Positions 21,825-30,934 of a stretch of 33,064 nucleotides of DNA are shown here, piece after piece. Both the position numbers and the translations under genes were made by a program. Where the stretch lies: contig JAGWVN010000035.1 of NCBI GenBank assembly GCA_018970865.1, positions 1 through 33,064 on the forward strand. Reading direction: 5' to 3'. Under the pieces are notes generated by a model that made no database searches, was not told where the DNA came from, and saw only the letters and a list, made by a program, of their open reading frames with translations. This DNA is from Betaproteobacteria bacterium (GTDB taxonomy: Bacteria; Pseudomonadota; Gammaproteobacteria; Burkholderiales; Burkholderiaceae_E). Numbering within the stretch: the first letter of the stretch is position 1; every line of letters begins with the position of its first letter.

Positions 21825-22985
21825 ATGGCCGGCCCGCATGTCTCCGATTCCTCAGACCCCGAAGGCGCGGCGCCACGCCGCGGCGCCGGTCTGGTCGCGC
21901 AACTGCGCACGCTCCTTGGCCGGCTGACCGGTTCGACCGCCCCGGCACAGCCCGACGGCGGCGCCGACTGGATCGGCGCCGAGCTCTACAGCCGATTCCC
22001 CGACGCGGTGCTGCTGCTGCGGGATGAGCGCATCGTCGATCTGAACCCGGCGGCGGCGCGGCTGCTCGAGCTGAGCACGCCCGCCCAGGCCCTCGGCACG
22101 CCCCTGGGCGGCTGGCTGCTCGGCGACGAGCATGCCGACGAGATCGCGCTCGCCGAACAGCCCTCCCCCGGTGGCGCCCTGCCCCGATCCATGGCCGCGG
22201 GCGACGAGACCTGGGAAGCGCCTGCGGCCAACGATCCGGTCATGCCCGCTGAAGGCACGCTCGACGCCGCGCAGGCCGCGCTCGCCGGCTCGATCGGCGA
22301 GCGGCCGCGCGCCGTGCGGCTGCGTACCCGGCATGCCGACGGGCTGCTGGCCGAGCTGCGCCTGGTGCGGCTGGCCGACGGCCGCAGCGCGCTGGCCATC
22401 CTGCGCGACGCCACCAGCTCGGCCGACGCGGCGGCCCTGTGGCGTCGGGCCACCCGCCGCGACCCCCTCACCGGCCTGCCCGATCGCGCCGCGCTGGAGC
22501 GCCGCCTCGACCTGGCCCTGCGCGAAGCCGCCCGGGACGGCGTCGGGGTGGCGGTGCTGTTCCTGGACCTGGATCGCTTCAAGTCGATCAACGACAACCT
22601 CGGCCATGACATCGGCGACCAGGTGCTGCTGGAGGCGTCGCGCCGCCTGGTGTCGGCCTGCCGGTCGGGCGAGGAACCGGCGCGCATCGGCGGTGACGAG
22701 TTCGTGGTGGTGCTGCCCGGGATGAAGGACCCGGCCGAGGCGTCGGCGGTGGCGCGCCGGGTGCTGGCCGCGATGCAGCCCACGCTGCGGGTCGGTCACT
22801 TCGACCTGCTGGCCACCCCGTCGATCGGCATTGCCAGCTTCCCGGCCGATGGCGAGGACAGCGCCGCCCTGCTGCGCCAGGCCCATGCCGCGATGTACCT
22901 GGCCAAGTCGGAGGGCCGCAACACCTACCGGCACGCCCGCCGGCGCGCCGCCCCCCTCGGCGCGGAGGCGATCTCGCCCGGCTAG
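21825..22985 (+). CDS. PAS-GGDEF diguanylate cyclase
   Basis: A 386-residue soluble signalling protein. Residues ~52-195 look like a PAS domain interrupted by a long loop: FPDAVLLLRDERIVDLNPAAARLL at the start and LVRLADGRSALAILRDAT at the end. Residues ~205-375 are a GGDEF domain with RDPLTGLPDRAALERRL, the Mg2+-binding FLDLDRFKSIND, and an intact GGDEF at 289-293, so c-di-GMP synthesis is expected. The inhibitory I-site, normally RxxD five residues before GGDEF, reads RSGE (280-283), so product feedback may be weak. The N-terminal ~45 residues are Gly/Pro-rich. No membrane segment. The start is set by AGGAG, which lies at the hairpin described just upstream. Confidence 0.9.
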   Translation: MAGPHVSDSSDPEGAAPRRGAGLVAQLRTLLGRLTGSTAPAQPDGGADWIGAELYSRFPDAVLLLRDERIVDLNPAAARLLELSTPAQALGTPLGGWLLGDEHADEIALAEQPSPGGALPRSMAAGDETWEAPAANDPVMPAEGTLDAAQAALAGSIGERPRAVRLRTRHADGLLAELRLVRLADGRSALAILRDATSSADAAALWRRATRRDPLTGLPDRAALERRLDLALREAARDGVGVAVLFLDLDRFKSINDNLGHDIGDQVLLEASRRLVSACRSGEEPARIGGDEFVVVLPGMKDPAEASAVARRVLAAMQPTLRVGHFDLLATPSIGIASFPADGEDSAALLRQAHAAMYLAKSEGRNTYRHARRRAAPLGAEAISPG

Positions 22986-23038
22986 GCGGCTTGGGCCTAA
23001 GATGGCGGATTGCCCGATCGCGCAACGGAGACCCGCCC

Positions 23039-23827
23039 ATGCCCTTCGCCCAGTCCGACGGCGCCCGCATCTACTGGCGGCTCGATGGCCGCCCTGACCG
23101 ACCGCCGCTGGTGATGGTCAGCTCGCTGGGTTCGGACCACTGCATGTGGAACCCGGTGCTGGCGGGGCTCGAGCGTGAATTCCATGTGCTTCGCATCGAC
23201 AAGCGCGGTCATGGCGCCTCCGAGGTGCCCGACGGGGACTACAGCCTCGCCCAGCTCGGCCGCGATGTGCTGGCCTGCGCCGACGCCGCGGGCTGGAAGC
23301 GCTTCAACTACGCCGGCCTGTCGATCGGCGGCATGATCGGCATGTGGCTGGCCCAGAACGCGCCCCGGCGCCTGGAGCGTCTGGTGCTCTCCAACACCGC
23401 CGCGCAAGTCGTCCCCGGCACCTTCGATGAACGCATCCGCCTGGTGCTCGACAAGGGCATGGGCGCGGTGGCCGAGGGCGTGCTCGGACGCTTCTTCACA
23501 CCGGCCTATGCCGCGCGCCGCACCATCCACTACAGCACGGTGCGCAGCACCCTGCTCGCCATCGACCCGCGCGGCTATGCCGGCTGCTGCGCGGCCATCC
23601 GGGACATGGACATCGCGGGCGGCCTGCGCCGCATCAAGACGCCTACCCTGGTGATCTCCGGCCGCTTCGACCCCTCGACCCCGGCCGAGCGCGGGCGCGA
23701 GATTGCCGCGGCCATCCCTGGGGCAGGCCATCTCGAACTGCCCACCGCGCACTTCGGCCACTCTGAGCGCCCGCGCCGCTGGCTCGACGCAGTGGTGCCC
23801 TTCCTGAACGGCACGCCGGCCGCCTGA
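23039..23827 (+). CDS. Alpha/beta hydrolase, 3-oxoadipate enol-lactonase-like
   Basis: A 262-residue alpha/beta hydrolase resembling PcaD, which opens 3-oxoadipate enol-lactone in aromatic catabolism. The pattern MVSSLGSDHCMW (26-37) near the oxyanion hole, then RIDKRGHGAS and YAGLSIGGMIGMWLA with Ser95, are all typical of that group. The acid is Asp211 in SGRFDPSTP and the base His241 in AHFGHSE. TAAGAT at 22998-23003 could be its -10 box and GGAG lies eight bases before the ATG. No other beta-ketoadipate pathway genes are in the window, so a related lactonase or ester hydrolase role is equally possible. A rhodanese gene follows after 62 bp. Confidence 0.85.
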   Translation: MPFAQSDGARIYWRLDGRPDRPPLVMVSSLGSDHCMWNPVLAGLEREFHVLRIDKRGHGASEVPDGDYSLAQLGRDVLACADAAGWKRFNYAGLSIGGMIGMWLAQNAPRRLERLVLSNTAAQVVPGTFDERIRLVLDKGMGAVAEGVLGRFFTPAYAARRTIHYSTVRSTLLAIDPRGYAGCCAAIRDMDIAGGLRRIKTPTLVISGRFDPSTPAERGREIAAAIPGAGHLELPTAHFGHSERPRRWLDAVVPFLNGTPAA

Positions 23828-23889
23828 GACCGGCTCGCACCCCGCTCCCACCCGCGCCGACCCGCGCCCGCCGACCCCGGAACCGCCCG

Positions 23890-24282
23890 ATGCTCGATCT
23901 CACCCCCCGCCAGGCCCACGAGCTGCTCGGCCAGCAGCCTGACGCGGTCTTCATCGACTGCCGCAGCGAGGCCGAGTATCTCTTCGTGGGCCACCCGGCG
24001 GGCGCGGTGCATGTCCCCTGGGCCGAAGCCCCCGACTGGGACATCAATCCCCATTTCGTGAGCGAGGTGCGCAAGCTGGTCAGTCACTCCATCGACCGGC
24101 CGGTGGTGATCATCTGCCGCAGCGGCAACCGTTCGGTGCATGCCGGCCAGGCCCTCGAGGCGGCCGGCTTCACCCGGGTGATCAATGTGCTGCACGGCTT
24201 CGAGGGCTCGCTCAACGAGCGCCACCACCGCGGCGAACTCAATGGCTGGCGCTTCGACGGCCTGCCCTGGGAGCAGCTCTAG
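23890..24282 (+). CDS. Rhodanese-domain protein
   Basis: A 130-residue single-domain rhodanese. The conserved DCRSEAEYLFVGHPAGAVHVPW (23-44) is the CH2A-type opening. The active loop IICRSGNRS holds Cys76, which would carry the persulfide. The C-terminal FTRVINVLHGFEGSLN is the usual end. It would transfer sulfane sulfur in the cytoplasm, perhaps to cyanide or thiols, or act in sulfur signalling. Two details fit the type with DCRSE: an extra Cys24 at the end of the second strand, and a tail WRFDGLPWEQL. Its stop TAG at 24280-24282 overlaps the stop of the convergent thioesterase gene through the palindrome CTAG. No terminator separates them. Confidence 0.9.
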   Translation: MLDLTPRQAHELLGQQPDAVFIDCRSEAEYLFVGHPAGAVHVPWAEAPDWDINPHFVSEVRKLVSHSIDRPVVIICRSGNRSVHAGQALEAAGFTRVINVLHGFEGSLNERHHRGELNGWRFDGLPWEQL

Positions 24283-24725
24283 CCAGCCGGCTTGAGCGAC
24301 TTCCAGGTGGAGGTGGCGTAGGCCACCAGCTCGCCCTGCGCATCGACCAGTTCGGAGCACAGGTACGAGATGCTGCGGCCCTGGCGCAGGAAGCGGCCGG
24401 TGCACACCAGCGGCTCGATGCGCACCGCCTTCACGTACTGGGTCTTCATCTCGAGGGTGGTGCCCGGGCCGCTGACATGATTGAGCAGGTGGCCCATGGA
24501 GATGTCCATGATGGTGGCCACCACCCCGCCGTGCAGCGAGCCCTGCGGGTTGAACATGAAGTCGCGCGGGGTGAGGCTGACCCGGCAGCAGCCCTGCGGA
24601 AACTGGATGTCCATGCCGAAGAGCCGGGCCAGGAAGAAGCGGCCGAACTCCTGGGTATGGTCCTGCATCGCGCGCTCGAAGGCCTCGCGCGCGGCAGCCT
24701 CGTCGACCCGGCGTGGCGCGCTCAT
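24279..24725 (-). CDS. PaaI-like hotdog-fold thioesterase
   Basis: A 148-residue hotdog-fold protein of the PaaI/4HBT type, expected to hydrolyse acyl-CoA thioesters. The central helix region NPQGSLHGGVVATIMDISMGH carries the HGG motif (His65) and Asp74, which is the usual catalytic or CoA-proximal acidic position. Strands such as TLEMKTQYVKAVR and LVCTGRFLRQGRSISYLCSEL follow. It is the last gene of a three-gene minus-strand operon. Its ATG overlaps the hydrolase stop by four bases (ATGA), with GGAG upstream. It ends tail-to-tail with the rhodanese gene. The natural substrate is unknown. Confidence 0.9.
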   Translation of the reverse strand: MSAPRRVDEAAAREAFERAMQDHTQEFGRFFLARLFGMDIQFPQGCCRVSLTPRDFMFNPQGSLHGGVVATIMDISMGHLLNHVSGPGTTLEMKTQYVKAVRIEPLVCTGRFLRQGRSISYLCSELVDAQGELVAYATSTWKSLKPAG

Positions 24726-25543
24726 CGCTCGCTCCCGGCGGTGGACGACGCGATGAAGCGGTCGAGCAGGGCGGCCAGTTCGCGCGGGCAGTCGAGGTTG
24801 GGCGAGTGCCCCACGCCGTGCCAGACATGCAGGCCGGTGCCCGGCGGGTACATCGCCCAGCTGGCGAGCATGTCGGGCAGCGGGATCACCGCATCGCGGT
24901 CGCCGGCCACCAGCAGCACCGGCATGGGCAGCGTGCGCACCCGCTCGCCCAGCCGCAGCTGCAGCATCGAGCGCATGGAGCCGCGCAGGCGCCGCTCGGG
25001 GGCATGACGGATGTCGGCCAGCAGCTGGCGGATCTGGTCGGGGTCATGGCCTTCGATGAGGCCGTCGAGCACCTCGTCTTCGCGGCCGCGCGCGAGCTGC
25101 GCCTGACGCGCGGCGGTGCGCGCATCGAGGAAGGCCTCGAGCGCCGGGCCGGACAGCGGCGCGCCATTGGGGCTGGCGGGGTCGAGCAGCACCAGCGCCT
25201 CCAGGCGTTCAGGATGCTCGACCGCATACTGCGCCACCGTGGCGCCGCCCATCGAGTGGCCCACCAGCGTGAAGCGCTCGATGCCCAGGCGGTCGACCAG
25301 CTCATGCACATCGGCCGCGAAACGCTGCACGGTGAAGTCGTCTTCGTTCGGTGGGGCGTCGGAGCGGCCGGCGCCGCGGTTGTTGATCGCGATGCTGCGG
25401 TAGCGCCCGGCCGGCAGCGCCTGCTGGGTGGCGTGCCAGATGCGCCCCGACGACTGGTAGCCGTGCACCAGCACCACCGTCTGCGGGCCGCTGCCGTGCT
25501 CGAAGTATTCGAGCGAGACCGCCGAGAGCCGGATGAGCGCCAT
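24722..25543 (-). CDS. Alpha/beta-fold hydrolase
   Basis: A 273-residue alpha/beta hydrolase. VVLVHGYQSSGRIW (23-36), NNRGAGRSDAP and LVGHSMGGATVAQYA with nucleophile Ser97 are classic. The acid lies in AGDRDAVIP and the base in HGVGHSPNLDCP. The cap region contains a charged helix, AFLDARTAARQAQLARGREDE. It begins six bases after the nitronate monooxygenase stop with no clear ribosome site, so it is probably translated by coupling. It is clearly different from the hydrolases at 3876 and 23039. With an oxidase upstream and a thioesterase downstream, the operon looks catabolic, but the compound handled cannot be inferred. Confidence 0.9.
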   Translation of the reverse strand: MALIRLSAVSLEYFEHGSGPQTVVLVHGYQSSGRIWHATQQALPAGRYRSIAINNRGAGRSDAPPNEDDFTVQRFAADVHELVDRLGIERFTLVGHSMGGATVAQYAVEHPERLEALVLLDPASPNGAPLSGPALEAFLDARTAARQAQLARGREDEVLDGLIEGHDPDQIRQLLADIRHAPERRLRGSMRSMLQLRLGERVRTLPMPVLLVAGDRDAVIPLPDMLASWAMYPPGTGLHVWHGVGHSPNLDCPRELAALLDRFIASSTAGSER

Positions 25544-25549
25544 GGCCGA

Positions 25550-27151
<1,602 letters not shown>

Positions 27152-27217
27152 TCACCCAACCCCCTGCGACCGGCATCGCCCGCATGCCGCCGGGCGCGGG
27201 CCATCCGAGACACGACC

Positions 27218-27601
27218 ATGCCCTGCCTGCCTGACCGCCCGCGCCGCACGCGGATCGCGCTGACGGCCCTGTCCGCATTGACCGCGCTCGCCGCGGCGAG
27301 CGCCCTGCCCGCCCACGCGGCCGGCGCGCCCGACCCCCTCGACCCCGGCGCGAAGGTGCCGCCGCTGCGCCATCAGTCGGCGTTCGCCGGCTATCGCCCG
27401 CTGCCCGAGACGGCCGTCGGCTCCTGGAAGGATGCCAACGAGGCGGTCGCCCGCGCCGGCGGCTGGCGCGCCTATGCCCGTGAAGGCCGCCCCGCGCCGG
27501 GCGGCGCCGGCACGGGGCACAGCCACGCCGCGCCCGGCGCAAGCCCGCCCGCCGCGCCCGGCGCATCACCGGGCGGCAGCGGCGCGGGGGTGCGGCCATG
27601 A
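27218..27601 (+). CDS. Small exported protein in copper operon
   Basis: A 127-residue protein with a Sec signal (ALTALSALTALAAASALPAHA). The mature region has a compact conserved-looking block: DPGAKVPPLRHQSAFAGYRP and VGSWKDANEAVARAGGWRAYARE. It then has a Gly/Ala/Pro tail with one HSH. I recall similar small proteins preceding TolC genes in heavy-metal clusters of betaproteobacteria, but their function is not known to me. Its stop overlaps the start of the TolC-like gene (ATGA), so the two are coupled and probably work in the same envelope process. A 169-bp gap without features separates it from the Cys-rich gene upstream. Confidence 0.72.
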   Translation: MPCLPDRPRRTRIALTALSALTALAAASALPAHAAGAPDPLDPGAKVPPLRHQSAFAGYRPLPETAVGSWKDANEAVARAGGWRAYAREGRPAPGGAGTGHSHAAPGASPPAAPGASPGGSGAGVRP

Positions 27602-28977
27602 CCCGCCGGCGCCCTGGTCTCATGGCGCTCGTCCTGCCGCTGCTGCTCGCCGGCTGCGCCAGCGTGAGCCCCGACCCCGGCTTCGGCGAGGTGCAGGCCG
27701 CCGCCCGCGCCCACCTCGGCCGCGATCTCGCCTGGACGCAGGATGCGGCCGAGCGCGCCGCGCTGCGCGCGCAGGTGAGCGCGCTCCTGTCGCGCCCCCT
27801 CTCGGTGGACGACGCGGTGCAGGTGGCGTTGCTCAACAACCGCGGTCTGCAGGCCGCCTTCCAGGAGCTCGGCATCGCGCATGCCGAACTGCTGCGGGCC
27901 AGCCGGCCGGCCAACCCGCATGTCTCGCTGCTCAACGCCAGCCGCCTGCATGACGGCGTGCGCGAGTTCAAGATCGAGCAGGCCTTTCTGGTGAACCTGG
28001 TGTCGGCCTTCACGCTGCCACAGGCCGTGGCGATCGAGGAGCGCCGGCTCGCGCAGGCCCGGCAGGCCGCCATCCTGAGCGTGCTGCAGCTGGCCGCCGA
28101 CACCCGCAAGGCCTGGTATCAGGCCGTGGCCGCCGAGGAGATCCTGGGCTACCGCAAGCAGGTGAGCGAGGCCGCCGCGGTGGGCGCCGAGCTGGCCGCC
28201 CGCATGGCCCGCGCCGGCAACTGGAACGCGCTCGACCAGGCCCGCGAGCACCGCTTCTCGGCCGAGGCGGCGCTGGGCGAGGCCAGGGCGCAGCTCGAGC
28301 GACGCCAGGCCCGCGAGCGGCTGATCCGCCTGCTCGGCCTGTGGGGCGACGACATCGGCTTCGCGCTGCCGCAGCGCCTGCCTGCGCTGCCGGCCGAGCC
28401 GGCCGACCGGCCCGAGCTCGAACAGCTCGCGATGGGCCGGCGCATCGACCTGATGATGGCGCGACTGGAGATCGAGGCGCAGGCCCGGCAGCTCGGCCTG
28501 ACCCGCAGCTCGCGCTTCATCAATGTGCTCGAGCTCGGCCCGGCCCGCGTGCTGGAGGGCGAGCGCAACGCCGGCTACAAGCGGGGCGTGGAGGTCTCCT
28601 TCGAGCTGCCGCTGTTCGACCAGGGCGGCGCGCGGCTGGCGCGGGCGCAGGCCATCCACCAGCAGGCGCTCGAGCGCGCCGCGCAGGCCGCGATCGAGGC
28701 CCGCTCGCAGGTGCGCGAGGCCTACGACGCGCTGCGCACCCGCTGGGACATCGCCCGCCACCACCGCGACGAACTGCTGCCGATCAGCCGGCGCATCGCC
28801 GACGAGAACCTGCTGCGCTACAACGGCATGTTCATCGGCGTGTTCGAACTGCTGGCCGATGCGCGCGCGCAGGTGGCCTCGGTGATGGAGGCGATCGAGG
28901 CCAATCGCGACTTCTGGCTCGCCCAGTCCGATCTCGACATGGCCCTGCTCGGGCCGGCCGGCAAGGGGAATCCATGA
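27598..28977 (+). CDS. TolC-family outer-membrane efflux lipoprotein
   Basis: A 459-residue outer-membrane factor. The signal ends in the lipobox LLAGC with Cys20 as the acylation site, so it is lipid-anchored like CusC/OprM-type proteins. Two long helical halves follow, each with the family pattern: SVDDAVQVALLNNRGLQAAF, then PLFDQGGARLARAQAIHQQAL in the second repeat and FELLADARAQ near the end. It should form the trimeric outer-membrane channel. No RND pump or membrane-fusion protein is present in this operon, so it must work with a pump encoded elsewhere or with the exported oxidase. Its stop overlaps the ATG of the oxidase gene (ATGATG). Confidence 0.92.
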   Translation: MTRRRPGLMALVLPLLLAGCASVSPDPGFGEVQAAARAHLGRDLAWTQDAAERAALRAQVSALLSRPLSVDDAVQVALLNNRGLQAAFQELGIAHAELLRASRPANPHVSLLNASRLHDGVREFKIEQAFLVNLVSAFTLPQAVAIEERRLAQARQAAILSVLQLAADTRKAWYQAVAAEEILGYRKQVSEAAAVGAELAARMARAGNWNALDQAREHRFSAEAALGEARAQLERRQARERLIRLLGLWGDDIGFALPQRLPALPAEPADRPELEQLAMGRRIDLMMARLEIEAQARQLGLTRSSRFINVLELGPARVLEGERNAGYKRGVEVSFELPLFDQGGARLARAQAIHQQALERAAQAAIEARSQVREAYDALRTRWDIARHHRDELLPISRRIADENLLRYNGMFIGVFELLADARAQVASVMEAIEANRDFWLAQSDLDMALLGPAGKGNP

Positions 28978-30401
28978 TGAATCCGCGTCGACAGTTCTTT
29001 CGCGGCGCCGCCGCGCTCGGCGCTGCGGTGGGCGCCACCGTGGGCGCCGCCACCGTGCCGCGCTCGGCCCTCGCACGCCTGCCCGAGGCGGTGAGCCGCA
29101 GCGGGCCCGAGACCGCGCCGCCGGCCACCCCGGCGGCCGGCCTGGGCTACACCCCGGTGGTCACGCTCAATGGCTGGACCCTGCCCTGGCGCATGAATGC
29201 CGGCGTGAAGGAGTTCCACCTGGTGGCCGAGCCGGTGGTGCGCGAGATGGCGCCCGGCTTCAGCGCGCACCTCTGGGGCTACAACGGCCAGTCGCCCGGT
29301 CCGACCATCGAGGTGGTGGAGGGTGACCGGGTGCGCATCTTCGTGACCAATCGCCTGCCCGAACACACCAGCATCCACTGGCACGGCCAGCGCCTGCCCA
29401 ACGGCATGGACGGGGTGTCGGGCCTCACCCAGCCGGCGATCGAGCCGGGCCGCACCATGGTCTACGAATTCACCGCGCGGCGACCCGGCACCTTCATGTA
29501 CCACCCGCATGCCGACGAGATGGTGCAGATGGCCATGGGCATGATGGGCTTCTGGGTGACCCATCCGCGCGCCCGGCATCCGCTGATCGCGCCGGTCGAC
29601 CGCGACTTCTGCTTCCTGCTCGCCGCCTACGACATCGAGCCGGGCAGCCGCACGCCGCGGGTCATGACCATGAGCGAATTCAACCTCTGGACCTGGAACA
29701 GCCGCATCTATCCGGGCATCGATCCGCTGGTGGTGCGCAAGGGCGACCGGGTGCGCATCCGGGTGGGCAATCTCACCATGACCAACCACCCCATCCACCT
29801 GCACGGCCACGAGTTCGAGGTGACCGGCACCGACGGCGGTCCGGTGCCGCTGGCTGCGCGCTGGCCCGAGGTGACCACCGATGTCGCGGTGGGTCAGATG
29901 CGGCAGATCGAGTTCATCGCCGACGAGGAGGGCGACTGGGGCTTCCACTGCCACAAGAGCCATCACACCATGAATGCGATGGGCCACTCGGTGCCCACGC
30001 TGATCGGCGTGGACCACACCGGGCTGGCCGCGCGCATCCGCGCGCTGGTGCCCGACTACATGGTGATGGGCGAGCGGGGCATGGCCGACATGGGCGAGAT
30101 GACGATGCCCCTGCCGGAGAACACCGCGCCGATGATGGCCGGGCAGGGCCCCTTCGGCGCGATCGCCATGGGCGGCATGTTCTCGGTGATCAAGGTGCGC
30201 GCCGACCAGCCGCCTGGCGATTACCGCGACCCGGGCTGGTATCGCCACCCGCCCGGCAGCGTGGCCCGGGAATGGCCCGGCGAAGCCGACGGCAGCGGGC
30301 CCGCCACATCCTCGCCCGGAGAACCGACCCGCGCCCCGGCGGGCCAGGCCACGCCGGGCACCGCCCGTGTCCGCAAACCCTCGGGCGGTCACGCCCACTG
30401 A
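28974..30401 (+). CDS. Two-domain multicopper oxidase with Tat signal
   Basis: A 475-residue copper oxidase exported by the Tat pathway (twin Arg in NPRRQFFRGAA, cleavage after SALA). All four copper-binding motifs are present: HWHG (135-138), HPHA (177-180), HPIHLHGHEF (272-281) and HCHKSHHTMNAM (325-336). Type 1 ligands are Cys326, His331 and axial Met336. The first and last cupredoxin domains follow one another directly, with no middle domain, so this is a two-domain enzyme and may be trimeric. A Met-rich segment (MVMGERGMADMGEMTMP) near residues 360-380 suits copper binding. The tail is Pro/Gly-rich with GGHAH. It probably oxidises Cu(I) to Cu(II) in the periplasm. AAGGGG precedes the start. 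Confidence 0.9.
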   Translation: MMNPRRQFFRGAAALGAAVGATVGAATVPRSALARLPEAVSRSGPETAPPATPAAGLGYTPVVTLNGWTLPWRMNAGVKEFHLVAEPVVREMAPGFSAHLWGYNGQSPGPTIEVVEGDRVRIFVTNRLPEHTSIHWHGQRLPNGMDGVSGLTQPAIEPGRTMVYEFTARRPGTFMYHPHADEMVQMAMGMMGFWVTHPRARHPLIAPVDRDFCFLLAAYDIEPGSRTPRVMTMSEFNLWTWNSRIYPGIDPLVVRKGDRVRIRVGNLTMTNHPIHLHGHEFEVTGTDGGPVPLAARWPEVTTDVAVGQMRQIEFIADEEGDWGFHCHKSHHTMNAMGHSVPTLIGVDHTGLAARIRALVPDYMVMGERGMADMGEMTMPLPENTAPMMAGQGPFGAIAMGGMFSVIKVRADQPPGDYRDPGWYRHPPGSVAREWPGEADGSGPATSSPGEPTRAPAGQATPGTARVRKPSGGHAH

Positions 30402-30415
30402 ACCGGAGAACCCCC

Positions 30416-30853
30416 ATGAGCGTTTCCAGCCGATTCGTCGCCGCGTGCGCCTGCTCTCGCGTCGCCGCTCGCGTCGTCCTCGTTACCGCGCTCGCGAGCC
30501 TCGCGCCCCTGGTGGCCGGGGCGGCAGCCGGCACGCCTGCGGCAGCAACCAGCCCCGCCCTCGCCGCGGCTGGCGCCGGCGCCCCGGCCGCCGGCACCGC
30601 GGGCGCCATCTCCGCCGAGGCGCAGGCCCCGCTGACCGCGGCCGAGGTGCGGCGGGTCGACCGGGGCAACGCGCGAATCACCCTGCGCCACGAGGAGATG
30701 CGGCATCTCGACATGCCGCCGATGACCATGGTCTTCGCCGTGGCCGACCCGGCGATGCTCGAGGGCCTGAGCCCCGGGATGGCGGTGCGGGTGCGGGTGG
30801 AGCGTCGCGAGGGTGGTCTGGTGGTGACGCGGATCGAGCCGGCGCGGCCCTGA
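30416..30853 (+). CDS. CusF-like periplasmic copper-binding protein
   Basis: A 145-residue exported protein. After a signal and a long Ala/Gly/Thr-rich linker (to about residue 75), the C-terminal ~70 residues form a CusF-type OB-fold: EVRRVDRGNARITLRHEEM, then LDMPPMTMVFAV and MAVRVRVERREGG. In E. coli CusF the Cu(I) site uses His36, Met47, Met49 and a capping Trp44. Here His and both Met are kept, but the Trp position is Met (LDMPPMTM), as in other Cop-type CusF relatives. GGAGAA lies before the ATG. It is the last gene of the copper operon and would buffer or pass on periplasmic Cu(I). The linker suggests tethering or flexibility. Confidence 0.88.
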   Translation: MSVSSRFVAACACSRVAARVVLVTALASLAPLVAGAAAGTPAAATSPALAAAGAGAPAAGTAGAISAEAQAPLTAAEVRRVDRGNARITLRHEEMRHLDMPPMTMVFAVADPAMLEGLSPGMAVRVRVERREGGLVVTRIEPARP

Positions 30854-30862
30854 GGCTGCGAC

Positions 30863-30919
30863 GCCCCGAGCCTCGGACCGTCCTGGGGCTCAGCCGGCCC
30901 CGAGGCTCGGCCGGTCCTG
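30863..30919. repeat. Two 23-bp direct repeats forming nested palindromes
   Basis: Copies at 30863-30885 and 30897-30919 match at 20 of 23 positions. Within them CCGAGCCTCGG (30866-30876) and CCGAGGCTCGG (30900-30910) are each near-palindromes and are exact reverse complements of each other, so small or large hairpins can form. The element lies between the convergent copper operon and CobW-like gene and may be a terminator or a REP-like repeat. Confidence 0.6.
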
Positions 30920-30934
30920 CGCGAGAACCGCGCC

